Positions 43,723 through 53,114 are shown, counted from the first letter of the stretch. The stretch: 64,000 nt of DNA from an uncultured Paraprevotella sp. (GCA_944319925.1 CALUFQ010000002.1:31680-95679); one strand, 5' to 3'. The notes: generated by a model not told the origin, from the letters alone. Numbers and translations are program-made.

Positions 43723-45102
43723 ATGGAACAAGTTTTCGGCTACATCATCGGTCTCGGTGCCGCAGTCATGATGCCCATCATCTTCACGATATTGGGCGTT
43801 TGCATTAAAATCAAGTTCGGGAAAGCCCTTCAAAGTGGTCTTTACGTGGGTGTCGGTTTTGTGGGACTGTCCGTCATCACAGCTTTGCTGACCACCAGCC
43901 TCAGTCCCTCGCTGTCTAAGGTGGTGGAGATTTACGACCTTAACCTCGAAGTGTTCGACATGGGATGGCCTGCCGCGGCCGCCGTGGCCTACAACACCTC
44001 GGTTGGCGCATTCATTATCCCCGTCTGCCTTTTGGTAAACATCTTGATGCTCCTGACCAAGACCACCAAGACGGTGAACATCGACCTTTGGAACTACTGG
44101 CACTTCGCCTTCATCGGTGCCATGGTTTATTATACAATGGACAACATCGCTTGGGGATTCTTCGCTGCCATCATCTGCTACATTCTGACGCTGATTGCAG
44201 CCGACTACACCGCACCTAAATTCCAAAAGTTCTACGACAAGATGGACGGCATCTCCATCCCGCAACCGTTCTGCCAAGGATTCATGCCTTTCGCCATCCT
44301 CATCAACAAAGCCCTCGACCTGATTCCGGGCTTCAACAAACTCTATATTGACGCGGACGGGATGAAAAAGAAGTTCGGCATCCTGGGCGAACCGCTCTTC
44401 CTTGGTGTGCTTGTGGGCTGCGGTATCGGCATGCTGGCCTGCCGGAACGGCCAAGAACTGGTGAACGGCATCCCGGGTATCCTCGGGTTGGGCATCAAGA
44501 TGGGTGCCGTCATGGAACTGATTCCGCGCATCACAGGATTGTTCATCGAAGGCCTGCGCCCCATCTCGGAAGCCACGCAAAAGATGATTGCCCGCAAGTT
44601 CGGCGAAAACGCTGGCCTGCACATCGGCATGAGCCCGGCCTTGGTCATCGGTCATCCTACCACGCTCGTGGTGTCGCTCCTGCTTATCCCCGTCACGCTG
44701 TTCCTGGCCGTTATCCTGCCGGGCAACCAGTTCCTGCCGCTGGCCTCGTTGGCGGGCATGTTCTACGTGTTCCCCATCATCCTGCCCATCACGAACGGCA
44801 ATGTGGTGAAGACATTCATCATCGGCCTCATCATGATGACCATCGGCCTGTACTTCGTCACCAATCTGGCTCCCTACTTCACCAGTGCGGCACATGATGT
44901 CTATAACCTTACGAAAGACACGGCGGTGGCCATTCCTGCCGGCTTCGAGGGTGGTGCGCTCGACTTCGCCTCCAGCCCGTTGGCATGGATTATTTTCCAC
45001 CTCACCAACACGGTGAAAGTCGCAGGGCCGGCCATCCTGATAGTCTGCACCCTCGGCTTGGCACTGCTGAACCGCCGCGCCATCATACGCAAGAAATATT
45101 AA
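43723..45102 (+). CDS. PTS galactitol-type IIC membrane component, without visible PTS partners
   Basis: Membrane permease of the galactitol (GatC/SgcC) PTS family. The 459 residues carry about 10-12 helices with family features such as DMGWPAAAAVAYNTSVG, HFAFIGAMVYYTMDN, the LEAD-type loop GIPGILGLGIKMGAVMELIPRITGLFIEGL and GMSPALVIGHPTTLV. There is no IIA, IIB, HPr or enzyme I gene in the window, and Bacteroidales generally lack a sugar PTS, so it may work as a secondary transporter. It is 32 bases upstream of kduI, which suggests that the cargo is an unsaturated uronate or its isomer. Confidence 0.85.
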   Translation: MEQVFGYIIGLGAAVMMPIIFTILGVCIKIKFGKALQSGLYVGVGFVGLSVITALLTTSLSPSLSKVVEIYDLNLEVFDMGWPAAAAVAYNTSVGAFIIPVCLLVNILMLLTKTTKTVNIDLWNYWHFAFIGAMVYYTMDNIAWGFFAAIICYILTLIAADYTAPKFQKFYDKMDGISIPQPFCQGFMPFAILINKALDLIPGFNKLYIDADGMKKKFGILGEPLFLGVLVGCGIGMLACRNGQELVNGIPGILGLGIKMGAVMELIPRITGLFIEGLRPISEATQKMIARKFGENAGLHIGMSPALVIGHPTTLVVSLLLIPVTLFLAVILPGNQFLPLASLAGMFYVFPIILPITNGNVVKTFIIGLIMMTIGLYFVTNLAPYFTSAAHDVYNLTKDTAVAIPAGFEGGALDFASSPLAWIIFHLTNTVKVAGPAILIVCTLGLALLNRRAIIRKKY

Positions 45103-45134
45103 GGAATCAAACTAACCCATAAAAAGAAATAGAC

Positions 45135-46091
45135 ATGAAAAGATTTGCATTGGCTCTTTGCCTCGGCCTCGGTGTCCTCGCGGCAAATGCCCAAATGAAC
45201 TACAAAGTACAGACGGCCTGCCACCCGCAGGACGTGAAGCACTACGACACCGAACGCCTGCGCAGTGCCTTCATGATGGACAAGGTCATGGCATCGGACG
45301 AAATCAACCTCACCTACACGCTCTATGACCGGCTGATTTACGGTGGTGTGATGCCGGTGAACAAAGTCCTGAAGCTGGAAAAATTCCACGAATTGGGGCC
45401 GGAAATCACTTATTTCCTGGAACGCCGCGAACTGGGCGTCATCAACATCGGCGGTGACGGCATAGTGACCGTGGACGGCAAGGAATATGAGATGAAATAC
45501 AAGGAAGCCCTCTACGTGGGCTGCGGCAACAAGGAAGTCACCTTCAAGAGCAACGACCCGTCTAAACCGGCCAAGTTCTACATCAATTCCGCCCCGGCCT
45601 ACAAGCACTTCGTCACCCAGCTCATTACCACGGACGCGAAGTTGCAGAAGGCCAACCCCAAGAAATACGCCTTGGCCATCTCAGACCACTACGGCAAAAT
45701 GGAAGAAAGCAATGACCGCGTGGTCAACCAGCTCATCGTGAAGGACATCTTGGAAAGGGTGGAAGGCGGCGGCACGAACCAGCTGCAGATGGGGCTGACC
45801 GAACTGGCCCCGGGTAGCGTGTGGAACACCATGCCGGCCCATACGCACACCCGCCGCATGGAAGCTTACTTCTACTTCAACGTGAGCGAAGGCAACGCCA
45901 TCTGCCATCTGATGGGAGAACCTCAAGAAGAGCGTCTCGTATGGCTGCACAACGAACAGGCCATCACTTCGCCCGAATGGAGCATCCACGCCGCCGCCGG
46001 TACCAGCAATTACAGTTTCATTTGGGGCATGGCCGGGGAAAACCTGAAGTACAGCGATAAAGACGAAATCAAGTATTTGGACATGAAATGA
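45135..46091 (+). CDS. kduI: 5-dehydro-4-deoxy-D-glucuronate isomerase (KduI) with a signal peptide
   Basis: Isomerises 4-deoxy-L-threo-5-hexosulose uronate, made from unsaturated uronates of pectin or glycosaminoglycans, to 2,5-diketo-3-deoxygluconate. The zinc ligands are present with the classical spacing: His236, His238 and Glu243 in HTHTRRME, and His285 in EWSIHAAAG. Odd points: the protein has 318 residues against about 280, with an N-terminal stretch [20 protein letters not shown] that reads as a type I signal peptide, and extra residues near 185-200. It follows the IIC gene by 32 bases. An internal Met21 would give the usual cytosolic form. Confidence 0.9.
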   Translation: MKRFALALCLGLGVLAANAQMNYKVQTACHPQDVKHYDTERLRSAFMMDKVMASDEINLTYTLYDRLIYGGVMPVNKVLKLEKFHELGPEITYFLERRELGVINIGGDGIVTVDGKEYEMKYKEALYVGCGNKEVTFKSNDPSKPAKFYINSAPAYKHFVTQLITTDAKLQKANPKKYALAISDHYGKMEESNDRVVNQLIVKDILERVEGGGTNQLQMGLTELAPGSVWNTMPAHTHTRRMEAYFYFNVSEGNAICHLMGEPQEERLVWLHNEQAITSPEWSIHAAAGTSNYSFIWGMAGENLKYSDKDEIKYLDMK

Positions 46092-46127
46092 GGTCTTGCA
46101 ACAAGACTTTCTCTGTTTTTTATTTGT

Positions 46128-46151
46128 AGAGACGCGGTTCACCGCGTCTCT
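46128..46151. repeat. REP-like palindrome after kduI
   Basis: AGAGACGCGGT (46128-46138) and ACCGCGTCTCT (46141-46151) form a perfect 11-bp hairpin with a 2-base loop and no T tract. It may stabilise or end the kduI transcript, or be a dispersed palindrome. Confidence 0.7.
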
Positions 46152-46271
46152 ATTGCTATTTACACAGTTTAACACACGAATGTCTTCTTTTCCCAAATCT
46201 TTCCCATTTTACTTCCGAACTTTGTCACAAGAAAAAGGAACAAATGTATAACCCTCTAAAAAGAAACGATT

Positions 46272-46712
46272 ATGAAAAAGTTATTCTTAGCACTGTTGAG
46301 CGTATTTACCTTGCAAGTGGCACAAGCTGACAACGACACCCCCGTCACGGTGGCACAACTGCCCGCCAAGGCACAGACGTTCATCAAACAAAACTTCCCG
46401 AATGAGAAAGTGGCCTTTGCCAAGAAGGAAAAAGAAATTTTCGACACCAGCTACGACGTGACTTTCGTCAATGGCGATGCCGTGGAATTCGACAAAAACG
46501 GCGAATGGACCGACCTGAAATGCAAGCGCGGAGGAGTTCCGGCCAAAGCCGTACCGGCCCAAATCTCGAAGTTCGTGAAAGAAAACCACGCGGATGCCAA
46601 AATCCTCACGCTAGAACGCGACCGCTTCACTTACGAGGTGAAACTGTCCAATTTCTGGGAAATCAAGTTCGACAAGCAGTTCAATGTCATCGACATGGAC
46701 CTGGACGACTGA
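46272..46712 (+). CDS. Exported PepSY-like domain protein
   Basis: Small periplasmic or exported protein of the PepSY-like (PF11396) family, common in Bacteroidales and of unknown role. The 146-residue protein has a signal peptide (1-19, ending QVAQA), then two repeats of the alpha/beta unit: LPAKAQTFIKQNFPNEKVAFAKK...SYDVTFVNGDAVEFDKNGEW and VPAQISKFVKENHADAKILTLERD...YEVKLSNFWEIKFDKQFNVID. It is a single gene ended by a good terminator. Confidence 0.85.
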   Translation: MKKLFLALLSVFTLQVAQADNDTPVTVAQLPAKAQTFIKQNFPNEKVAFAKKEKEIFDTSYDVTFVNGDAVEFDKNGEWTDLKCKRGGVPAKAVPAQISKFVKENHADAKILTLERDRFTYEVKLSNFWEIKFDKQFNVIDMDLDD

Positions 46713-46735
46713 AAAGCATCGCCCCCTCTCATACG

Positions 46736-46762
46736 GAAAGACGGCCTGCAAGGCCGTCTTTC
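46736..46762 (+). terminator. Terminator of the PepSY-like gene
   Basis: GAAAGACGGCCT (46736-46747) and AGGCCGTCTTTC (46751-46762): 12-bp perfect stem with a 3-base loop, followed by a short T-rich stretch. Confidence 0.75.
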
Positions 46763-46837
46763 TTCATCCAATGGAATGAAATCGCACCTGGAAAGCACTT
46801 TTTGCCTTTTTTTGAATCCATATCCAAATAAATAACG

Positions 46838-46845
46838 TACTTTTG
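46838..46845 (+). promoter_or_regulatory. -7 promoter box of the cytochrome c biogenesis/peroxidase operon
   Basis: TACTTTTG, 42 bases before the chosen start at 46888. An ATG at 46855 lies so close that its transcript would be almost leaderless. Confidence 0.6.
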
Positions 46846-46887
46846 TGCTGGCTAATGCAGAAAAAGCTGACGGGAAGGACCAGTACA

Positions 46888-47751
46888 ATGAGAACGGACA
46901 AACTGTATATCAAGATATGGGGCGTGTACTTCGGTGTGGCACTGCTGTTCCAGCTCCTGCTGCCGGACTTCCCGACGTCGTTCTTCGCCTTTCCGGTCAA
47001 CGCCGCCTTGGTGTTGCTGACCCTGGTCGGGCTGTGGCTTTTGAGAAAAGAAAAGCCCTTCTCGCCCGTCACGCGGCTGCTGGCATCTCCCTCCACCACG
47101 TTGATACTGATGTCCTTGCTGGCGGTGTCTTGCCTGTGTCTCGGACTGACCTCCCGGCCTTCGCCCTCATCTTGGTGGTTTTTCTTCCTGCTCGCCGCGC
47201 TGTTCCTCCATCTGCTGATGGTGTTCTATGCCGGAGCGTTCCGCAGGCGTCCCCATCGGCTGCGCTTTATCCTCATCCACGGCGGACTGTTGCTGGCTCT
47301 GCTGGGTGGCTTCGCAGGAGCACCGGACACTGCCGAATGGCGTCTGCCGGTGGGCAAGGAACGGCCAACCCGGCAGGCCTATACCTCACAGTACGGGAAA
47401 ATACGTCTGCCCCACTCCCTGCAACTGAAAGATTTCAACGTAACCTACTACGCCAACGGCATGCCCCAGGAGTTCCTGGCACACTTGTTGTTGGACAACA
47501 CAAAGAACATCACCCTGTCGGTCAACCACCCTTACACCCTGTCACCGGGCGACGACCTCTACCTCGTGGACTACGAGCATGTGGCGGAACCCCGCTTCTG
47601 CGTCATCCAAGTGGTGCGACAGCCTTGGAAATACGTGCAAAGCACCGGCATCTGGCTATTGCTGGCCGGTTGCGTAATGCTATTTGCCCAAGGACTGCCC
47701 ACGGGCATGGCCCGCAAAGAAAAGAGAACTGAGAAAGGAGGACAGCCATGA
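46888..47751 (+). CDS. ResB/CcsB-like cytochrome c biogenesis protein
   Basis: Partner of CcsA in system II heme attachment. The 287-residue protein has four hydrophobic helices (about 8-24, 27-45, 60-80, 88-110), a basic loop RRRPHRLRF, a fifth helix and a periplasmic beta domain with the ResB-type segments LQLKDFNVTYYANGMPQEF and VNHPYTLSPGDDLYLVDYEH, then a last helix. It is shorter than full ResB. Its stop overlaps the ccsA start by four bases. A three-heme peroxidase follows in the same operon. Confidence 0.8.
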   Translation: MRTDKLYIKIWGVYFGVALLFQLLLPDFPTSFFAFPVNAALVLLTLVGLWLLRKEKPFSPVTRLLASPSTTLILMSLLAVSCLCLGLTSRPSPSSWWFFFLLAALFLHLLMVFYAGAFRRRPHRLRFILIHGGLLLALLGGFAGAPDTAEWRLPVGKERPTRQAYTSQYGKIRLPHSLQLKDFNVTYYANGMPQEFLAHLLLDNTKNITLSVNHPYTLSPGDDLYLVDYEHVAEPRFCVIQVVRQPWKYVQSTGIWLLLAGCVMLFAQGLPTGMARKEKRTEKGGQP

Positions 47752-48524
47752 CGTGGAATGAGTTTCCGTGGTTTGCCACCGCCTCCATCCTGCTTTGGAC
47801 AGCCGGTGCCGCCTCCGCCCTGCTCAGCAAGAAAAGCTTCAGTCCTTGGGCGGCGTGGCTCACGGCAACGGGTTTATGCGTGTTCGCCGCATTCATCGCC
47901 CTGTTCTGGACGGGCTTGCAACGGCCTCCGTTGCGTACGATGGGTGAGACCCGCCTGTGGTATTCGCTCTTCCTGATGCTGGCCGGCCTGCTGACCTACT
48001 GCCGCTGGCACTACCGCTGGCTGCTGTCGCTCAGCACCGTGCTGACGCTCGTCTTCACGCTGATGAACATCCTGAAGCCGGAAATCCACGACCAGTCGCT
48101 AATGCCAGCCCTGCAAAGCGGCTGGTTCGTGCCACACGTCACGGTATATATCTTCGCCTACTCCGTGATGGGATGTGCCTTCCTGCTGGCCATGGCCGGA
48201 TGGGTGAAGCGCACCGAACGCTACCGCCCCGCCATCGACCGCCTGACCTGCATCGGACTAGCCTTCCTGACCTTGGGGATGATGAGCGGGGCGTTGTGGG
48301 CCAAAGAGGCATGGGGGCACTTCTGGGGCTGGGACCCGAAAGAGACCTGGGCGGCGGCCACCTGGAGCCTCTACCTGATTTACCTGCACCTGCGACTCTC
48401 GGGAAAGGGACGTGCATCCGTACTCAACGCCTTGCTCGTGGTGGGTTTCCTGTGCCTACAGATGTGCTGGTATGGCGTGAACTACCTGCCGGCCGCGCAG
48501 GAAAGCATGCACGTCTATTCCTGA
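47748..48524 (+). CDS. ccsA: CcsA/ResC-type heme-delivery protein
   Basis: Membrane protein that moves heme across the inner membrane and, with CcsB, attaches it to apocytochromes c. The 258 residues comprise about eight helices and carry the heme-handling WWD motif as WGHFWGWDPKETWAAATW (about 188-205) and flanking histidines (HVTVYIFAYSV; YLHLRLSG). The start overlaps the upstream gene (ATGA). The next gene is a c-type peroxidase, its obvious client. Confidence 0.92.
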   Translation: MTWNEFPWFATASILLWTAGAASALLSKKSFSPWAAWLTATGLCVFAAFIALFWTGLQRPPLRTMGETRLWYSLFLMLAGLLTYCRWHYRWLLSLSTVLTLVFTLMNILKPEIHDQSLMPALQSGWFVPHVTVYIFAYSVMGCAFLLAMAGWVKRTERYRPAIDRLTCIGLAFLTLGMMSGALWAKEAWGHFWGWDPKETWAAATWSLYLIYLHLRLSGKGRASVLNALLVVGFLCLQMCWYGVNYLPAAQESMHVYS

Positions 48525-48568
48525 AGGACATCATAAGAACTCTACAATAACATTAAAACTATGCGATT

Positions 48569-49966
48569 ATGAAAAAAAGTTCAAAGATTCTCTTGGCCCT
48601 GGTGGTGGTAGTCGCGGTGCTGGCCGTCACCTACCGGGCTGTGAACAAGGCTCCTTCGGCCGACCTTCCGGTCAACGAGCAACTGACCCAGGTACTGACG
48701 GACGGCGGTTGCATGGATTGTCACTCCGCCGCGCCCGAACTGCCGTTCTATGCCAATTGGCCCGTGGCCAAAGGCTTGATCGGGAAGCACGTGAAAGACG
48801 GCTACAACGTGTTTGACGTGCAGCCTTTCATGGAAGCCTTGCAAAAAGGCGAGGCTCCCAACGAAGTGGACCTGGCCAAGGTGGAACAGATTCTCGCCAA
48901 TGAATCGATGCCGATGGCGCAATACTATCTGGCACATTGGGGAGCGTCTATCACCGATGCCAAACGCGATCGGACACTGGCCGCCGTCAAGGAAATCCGC
49001 GCCAAGTTCTACCCCAATACACTGGCCGCAGCCGAGTTCGCCAACGAGCCCGTCCGCCCCGTTCCCGACAGCGTGGTTTATGATGCCGGCAAGGCCAAGC
49101 TGGGCAAGGTGCTCTACCACGACACGCGCCTTTCGGCCGACGGTACGGTTTCCTGCGCCACTTGCCACGGGCTGAACACCGGCGGCGTGGACAACAAACG
49201 CTACTCCGAAGGCATCGGCAAGCAGCTGGGCGGCGTGAACGCACCCACGGTGTACAACTCTTGCTTCAACTTCGCGCAGTTCTGGGACGGACGCGCAGGC
49301 ACTCTGGCGGAGCAGGCCGGCGGTCCTCCCTTGAATCCGGTGGAAATGGGCTGCAAGTCGTTTGATGAGATTGTGGCGCGGCTTTCCGAGGACAAGGCTT
49401 TCGTGGACAGTTTCACCGTGGTTTATCCTGAAGGACTGAGCCAAGCCACCATCACCGACGCCATCGCCGAGTTTGAGAAGACGCTGGTCACCCCGAACTC
49501 CGCTTTCGACCGCTACCTGAAAGGCGACAAACAGGCTCTGACGGCTGAACAAATAGAAGGATACGATTTGTTCAAAAAGTACGATTGCGCCACCTGCCAC
49601 GCCGGTGTCAACATGGGCGGCCTGACCTACGAACTGATGGGACAGCGCGACAACTACTTTGAGGACCGCGAGCTGACCCTTAAGTCCGGCCTGACCGACG
49701 GCGACAACGGACGCTACGCGCAGACCAAGGTGGAGCGTGACCGCTACCGTTTCAAGACTCCGACGTTGCGCAACGTGGCGTTGACCTGGCCTTACTACCA
49801 TGACGGCAGCGTCCAGACGCTGAACGAAGCCATCACGAAGATGGCCAAGTTCCAGGTGGGCCGCGAGATGAAACCGGAAGAGGCACAGAAAGTGGAAAGC
49901 TTCCTTGACGCACTCACCGGAGAATACCAAGGCAAGCTCCTGACCAACGACAACACGAAGGAATAA
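48569..49966 (+). CDS. Three-heme cytochrome c peroxidase
   Basis: Reduces hydrogen peroxide in the periplasm. The 465-residue protein has an N-terminal membrane anchor (about 6-21), a heme-binding domain with CMDCH (Cys48-His52), then the classical di-heme CCP/MauG fold with CATCH at 196-200 and CATCH at 340-344. The NAPTVYNSCFNFAQFWDGRAGTL-type region (about 225-247) and FKTPTLRNVALTWPYYHDGS (about 395-413) are family signatures. Ordinary CCP has two hemes; the extra N-terminal heme domain is the PF14376-like type found in some Bacteroidetes. Operon with ccsBA upstream. Confidence 0.9.
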   Translation: MKKSSKILLALVVVVAVLAVTYRAVNKAPSADLPVNEQLTQVLTDGGCMDCHSAAPELPFYANWPVAKGLIGKHVKDGYNVFDVQPFMEALQKGEAPNEVDLAKVEQILANESMPMAQYYLAHWGASITDAKRDRTLAAVKEIRAKFYPNTLAAAEFANEPVRPVPDSVVYDAGKAKLGKVLYHDTRLSADGTVSCATCHGLNTGGVDNKRYSEGIGKQLGGVNAPTVYNSCFNFAQFWDGRAGTLAEQAGGPPLNPVEMGCKSFDEIVARLSEDKAFVDSFTVVYPEGLSQATITDAIAEFEKTLVTPNSAFDRYLKGDKQALTAEQIEGYDLFKKYDCATCHAGVNMGGLTYELMGQRDNYFEDRELTLKSGLTDGDNGRYAQTKVERDRYRFKTPTLRNVALTWPYYHDGSVQTLNEAITKMAKFQVGREMKPEEAQKVESFLDALTGEYQGKLLTNDNTKE

Positions 49967-49991
49967 AAGCTGTCTGACAAAACCAGCGTGT

Positions 49992-50045
49992 AAAAAGAGG
50001 CTGCACCGCCTGCGGAATCCATCCGGGCGGTGCAGCCTTCTTTTT
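49992..50045. terminator. Bidirectional terminator after the peroxidase gene
   Basis: GGCTGCACCGCC (49999-50010) and GGCGGTGCAGCC (50026-50037): 12-bp perfect stem, 15-base loop, AAAAAG on the left and TTCTTTTT on the right. The minus-strand gene ends at 50044, within the T tract. Confidence 0.88.
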
Positions 50046-51219
50046 ATAAGTGATGACGGACAAACACCAGCTCGTTGAAGTCCGGACGGCCGCCGGGATT
50101 CAACTTAGGCTTACAAGGCTGGTTCTCATCCCCCGCCGTCAGACCGAAATCGTCATCGTTGGCCACGACAAGAATGGAGTCGCCTATCAAAGCCAGTCCC
50201 TCCGCCTTATCGTGGGCATAGCCGGGGAGAGCCTGCAACAAGTCAACCTCCAAAGTCTTGGGCAACCGAAGCGGACGGCCGGAAACCGTCCCGGGCAATG
50301 CCACCCGGTATATCTTCTTAAATCCCTTCCCGTTCATGGGAAACGCACCGTCACGTTCCAACACCAGCAGCGTACTGTCGTCCACACAGGCCAGCGCGCT
50401 CACGCCTTCGGCCGCCGCGTCCAACGGATAGAGGTATTCCCGGATGTCGCCCGTCGCCAGCGAAATGACACAAAGGGGCAATTCGTCCGCCGCCGCATAG
50501 CCTGCACTTTCGGGCATCGGAGACTGGAGCATACCATAAAGCAGCGTACCGGACCGGTTGGCGCACAATCCCTCCATTCCCCGGTTAGGACGGCGATGGG
50601 CGTATGCGGCCGGCAATCCGCCATTGAAAGGAGAACGCACCTGCAGGCACCGCCCGTCGGCCGAAAAGTGCAGGAGAAACGGGCCATACTCATCGCTCAC
50701 CCAGAAGCTTCCGTCGGGCATCAGGGCCAGCCCTTCCGGATCCAACCCGCGTCGTGTTCCGGCATGAAGCGCACGGCCTTGCAGGTCAAGAGCCGTTTCC
50801 CCCGTCTGTCCGTCACCGGTTTCGTTAGGCAACCCGCAAAAGGGCTGTCCTTGCCCGTCGCACAACGGTATCTTGCGCAACAGCCGCAAAGAGCCGTCCT
50901 CGTAACGGAACACGCCAATGTGCGGCACAAAGTCCGGCAAGGGGAACACCTTGCTGTCGGGCTGCGGTCCGTCCACATTCGGACCGCGGTCGGTCAGCAG
51001 CCAGAAAGTGGAATCCTTGGACGAGAAAGCCAAATCGGAACCATAACCGCCCAAGCGGACTACCGCCTGCATCCCCTTGACCTCCACCGTATCACAAGGT
51101 ACGGATGCCGCCGATGGCCAATTGTCCGTTTCCTGCCCGTTGTGAGAAGTACACGAGAGGGCTAAAGCCAAAAGAGCGGCTCCCGAAAGAGCCGCCCGAA
51201 TCATGTGTGTAACAGTCAT
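50044..51219 (-). CDS. Lipoprotein with esterase-like/phytase-family domain
   Basis: Predicted outer-membrane or periplasmic hydrolase of the esterase-like activity of phytase family (PF13449 type). The 391-residue protein has a lipobox LALSC (Cys23), then a beta-propeller with the family motifs LLTDRGPN, GLDPEGLALMPDGSFWVSDEYGPF, RGMEGLCAN and DKAEGLALIGD, and a final GGRPDFNELVFVRH. It is the last gene of an operon with a lamin-tail lipoprotein and a phosphate-selective porin, so a role in organic phosphate scavenging is a reasonable inference. Confidence 0.86.
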   Translation of the reverse strand: MTVTHMIRAALSGAALLALALSCTSHNGQETDNWPSAASVPCDTVEVKGMQAVVRLGGYGSDLAFSSKDSTFWLLTDRGPNVDGPQPDSKVFPLPDFVPHIGVFRYEDGSLRLLRKIPLCDGQGQPFCGLPNETGDGQTGETALDLQGRALHAGTRRGLDPEGLALMPDGSFWVSDEYGPFLLHFSADGRCLQVRSPFNGGLPAAYAHRRPNRGMEGLCANRSGTLLYGMLQSPMPESAGYAAADELPLCVISLATGDIREYLYPLDAAAEGVSALACVDDSTLLVLERDGAFPMNGKGFKKIYRVALPGTVSGRPLRLPKTLEVDLLQALPGYAHDKAEGLALIGDSILVVANDDDFGLTAGDENQPCKPKLNPGGRPDFNELVFVRHHL

Positions 51220-51245
51220 AGCTTGATTATATTTCCATCATACGT

Positions 51246-53078
51246 TTACTTTTCCGCCTTACCATTGTTGCTGGCATTCTTGGAAACTTCCGTGAAGACC
51301 ACGATTTCCGCACCACCGTCCGTCTTGCGCCCCGTGCTGTAAATCTCGTCGTCCTCAAAATCGCCCGTCTCCATCACGTCAACCAGTACGCCGTCCGCAT
51401 TGTAGAGGAATATGGCATCGCCGCCTTTGCCCAACCCCATGGCCGGCCCGTCCGTGTTGTCCTTATAAACATCGAACGTAAGGAATGAATGGGCTTTGAT
51501 AACCGTATTTGCAGGGAACGTGTATTTGCTGTCTTCCTCGCGCTTGTCATCGTAGATGGTGAAGCCCGCCATGTCGATGTCCTCATCCGTGGCATTGTAG
51601 AACTCCACGAAATCCTTCGTGTCGTCCCAGTCTGCCGTCTGGTTGTCCTGGTCATTGGTGAAAACCTCGTTGATGTAAACGCCGGACGTATTCACCACTT
51701 CCTCCCTTTCAGGCGTACCGTCGTTCGTCCCGCCCGGAGTGAGTTGCGAGAAAACCACCCATTCAGAGGCTCCGTCCGTCTTGCGGCCATAGGCCTCGTT
51801 CTCCGAAAGGTTCGGAGTAGTCACCTCGTCAATGACGTTCTGCCGCGCATCGGCCAGCACAATATGCTCGTCGTTCTTGCTCAGCCCCCAAGACGGATAA
51901 TTCGCGGGGTCATTGTGCAATCTTTCCTTGTCGCACTCAATCACCAGATAGCCGTGCGCCGGAATGGTCTTGCCGGCCGGAATGGTCCATGCTTCCTCCG
52001 GACCGCCGCCTTCCCACAGGAGAAGTCCACCCAAGTCCACAGCGTCGTTGGAAGTGTTATACAATTCGATGTAGTCCAAATCATCAATGTCCTTCTGGTC
52101 GCTGAACGTATATACCTCATTGATGACCACCACACCGCGTAGTGAAGGAGTGACGGCTGCGCCGTTGCTGCGGCCGCCCGTCGGCGTAGCCGTCACGGCC
52201 CAAGTCGGTGCGCCGTCCGTCGTGCGGGCATATGAAGTGCCGTCCTCCATGGCGGGAAGCTCCACTTCGTCAATCAGGTCGCCATCATTGTCCAGGAACA
52301 CCACCTTGTCACCTTTCGAGCCGAGGCCGAAGTTGAAAGAGCCGTTGGGATTCTCCGCTTGCGTTTGGGTGAACAGGACCACGCCGTTCGGGGCAATGCT
52401 CGTTCCCTCAGGCATCACATACTGCTCGCTGGCACCTTTCTCATCCTGCAGGATGAAGCCGCTCATATCCACCTCCGTCATGCCGGGATTGTAGATTTCG
52501 ATAAAGTCGAACTCACCGTCCAAGGGCGCGCTCATCACCTCGTTGATGACCAGATTCACGCTGCTTTGGCCCGGAATCGGATCATCGGTCGGCTCGGACG
52601 TATTGTCCTGCCCTTTCGTTCCGGCTGCCATCGTGACCCATTGTGTGCCGCCGTCCGTAGCACGAGCCCATGTCTGCCCGTCTTCCAAAGCCGGAACCAC
52701 GGTGGCGTCTATTTCCCGATAGGAAGCGTCGAGCAACTTGATTTCATCACCGTCGCCAGAAATGCCGAACGAGAAGTCAGCATCTTTCTCCAACACCAGA
52801 TAACCATGGGCGGCAATCTTGGTGTCGGCAGGAAACACATACTCTTCCTCGGAACCTTTGCTGTCCTGCAAGTGGAAGCCGCCTAAAGAGACAGCCTCGT
52901 CGGAAGCGTTGTACAGCTCTATCCAATCCGTACCACTGGAACAAACTTCGTTGATAAAGACTCCGGCCACATCGGAAGGCCCCACATTCAAATCGTCTTC
53001 GGAGTCATCCTTGCACCCTGTGGTGCAAACCGTAGCGGCCAGCAATACGGCCGCCGTGCAAAAGAAACTTCTTTTCAT
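51246..53078 (-). CDS. Lipoprotein with four lamin-tail domains
   Basis: Surface or periplasmic protein built from repeats. The 610 residues have a lipobox CTTGC (Cys22, after a short hydrophobic helix) and four lamin-tail domains of about 130 residues, each with the pattern VxINEVxSxxxDWIELYN, then DMSGF-type, SEEEYVFP-type and GxTYAR-type strands: about 40-160, 170-305, 315-455 and 465-605. Acidic linkers lie between them. In bacteria such domains often accompany nucleases and phosphatases. It sits between the porin and the phytase-like gene with 26- and 36-base gaps. Confidence 0.85.
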   Translation of the reverse strand: MKRSFFCTAAVLLAATVCTTGCKDDSEDDLNVGPSDVAGVFINEVCSSGTDWIELYNASDEAVSLGGFHLQDSKGSEEEYVFPADTKIAAHGYLVLEKDADFSFGISGDGDEIKLLDASYREIDATVVPALEDGQTWARATDGGTQWVTMAAGTKGQDNTSEPTDDPIPGQSSVNLVINEVMSAPLDGEFDFIEIYNPGMTEVDMSGFILQDEKGASEQYVMPEGTSIAPNGVVLFTQTQAENPNGSFNFGLGSKGDKVVFLDNDGDLIDEVELPAMEDGTSYARTTDGAPTWAVTATPTGGRSNGAAVTPSLRGVVVINEVYTFSDQKDIDDLDYIELYNTSNDAVDLGGLLLWEGGGPEEAWTIPAGKTIPAHGYLVIECDKERLHNDPANYPSWGLSKNDEHIVLADARQNVIDEVTTPNLSENEAYGRKTDGASEWVVFSQLTPGGTNDGTPEREEVVNTSGVYINEVFTNDQDNQTADWDDTKDFVEFYNATDEDIDMAGFTIYDDKREEDSKYTFPANTVIKAHSFLTFDVYKDNTDGPAMGLGKGGDAIFLYNADGVLVDVMETGDFEDDEIYSTGRKTDGGAEIVVFTEVSKNASNNGKAEK

Positions 53079-53114
53079 ATTCTCTGTTTAACGTGCATAA
53101 ATATTTTCCTGTTC

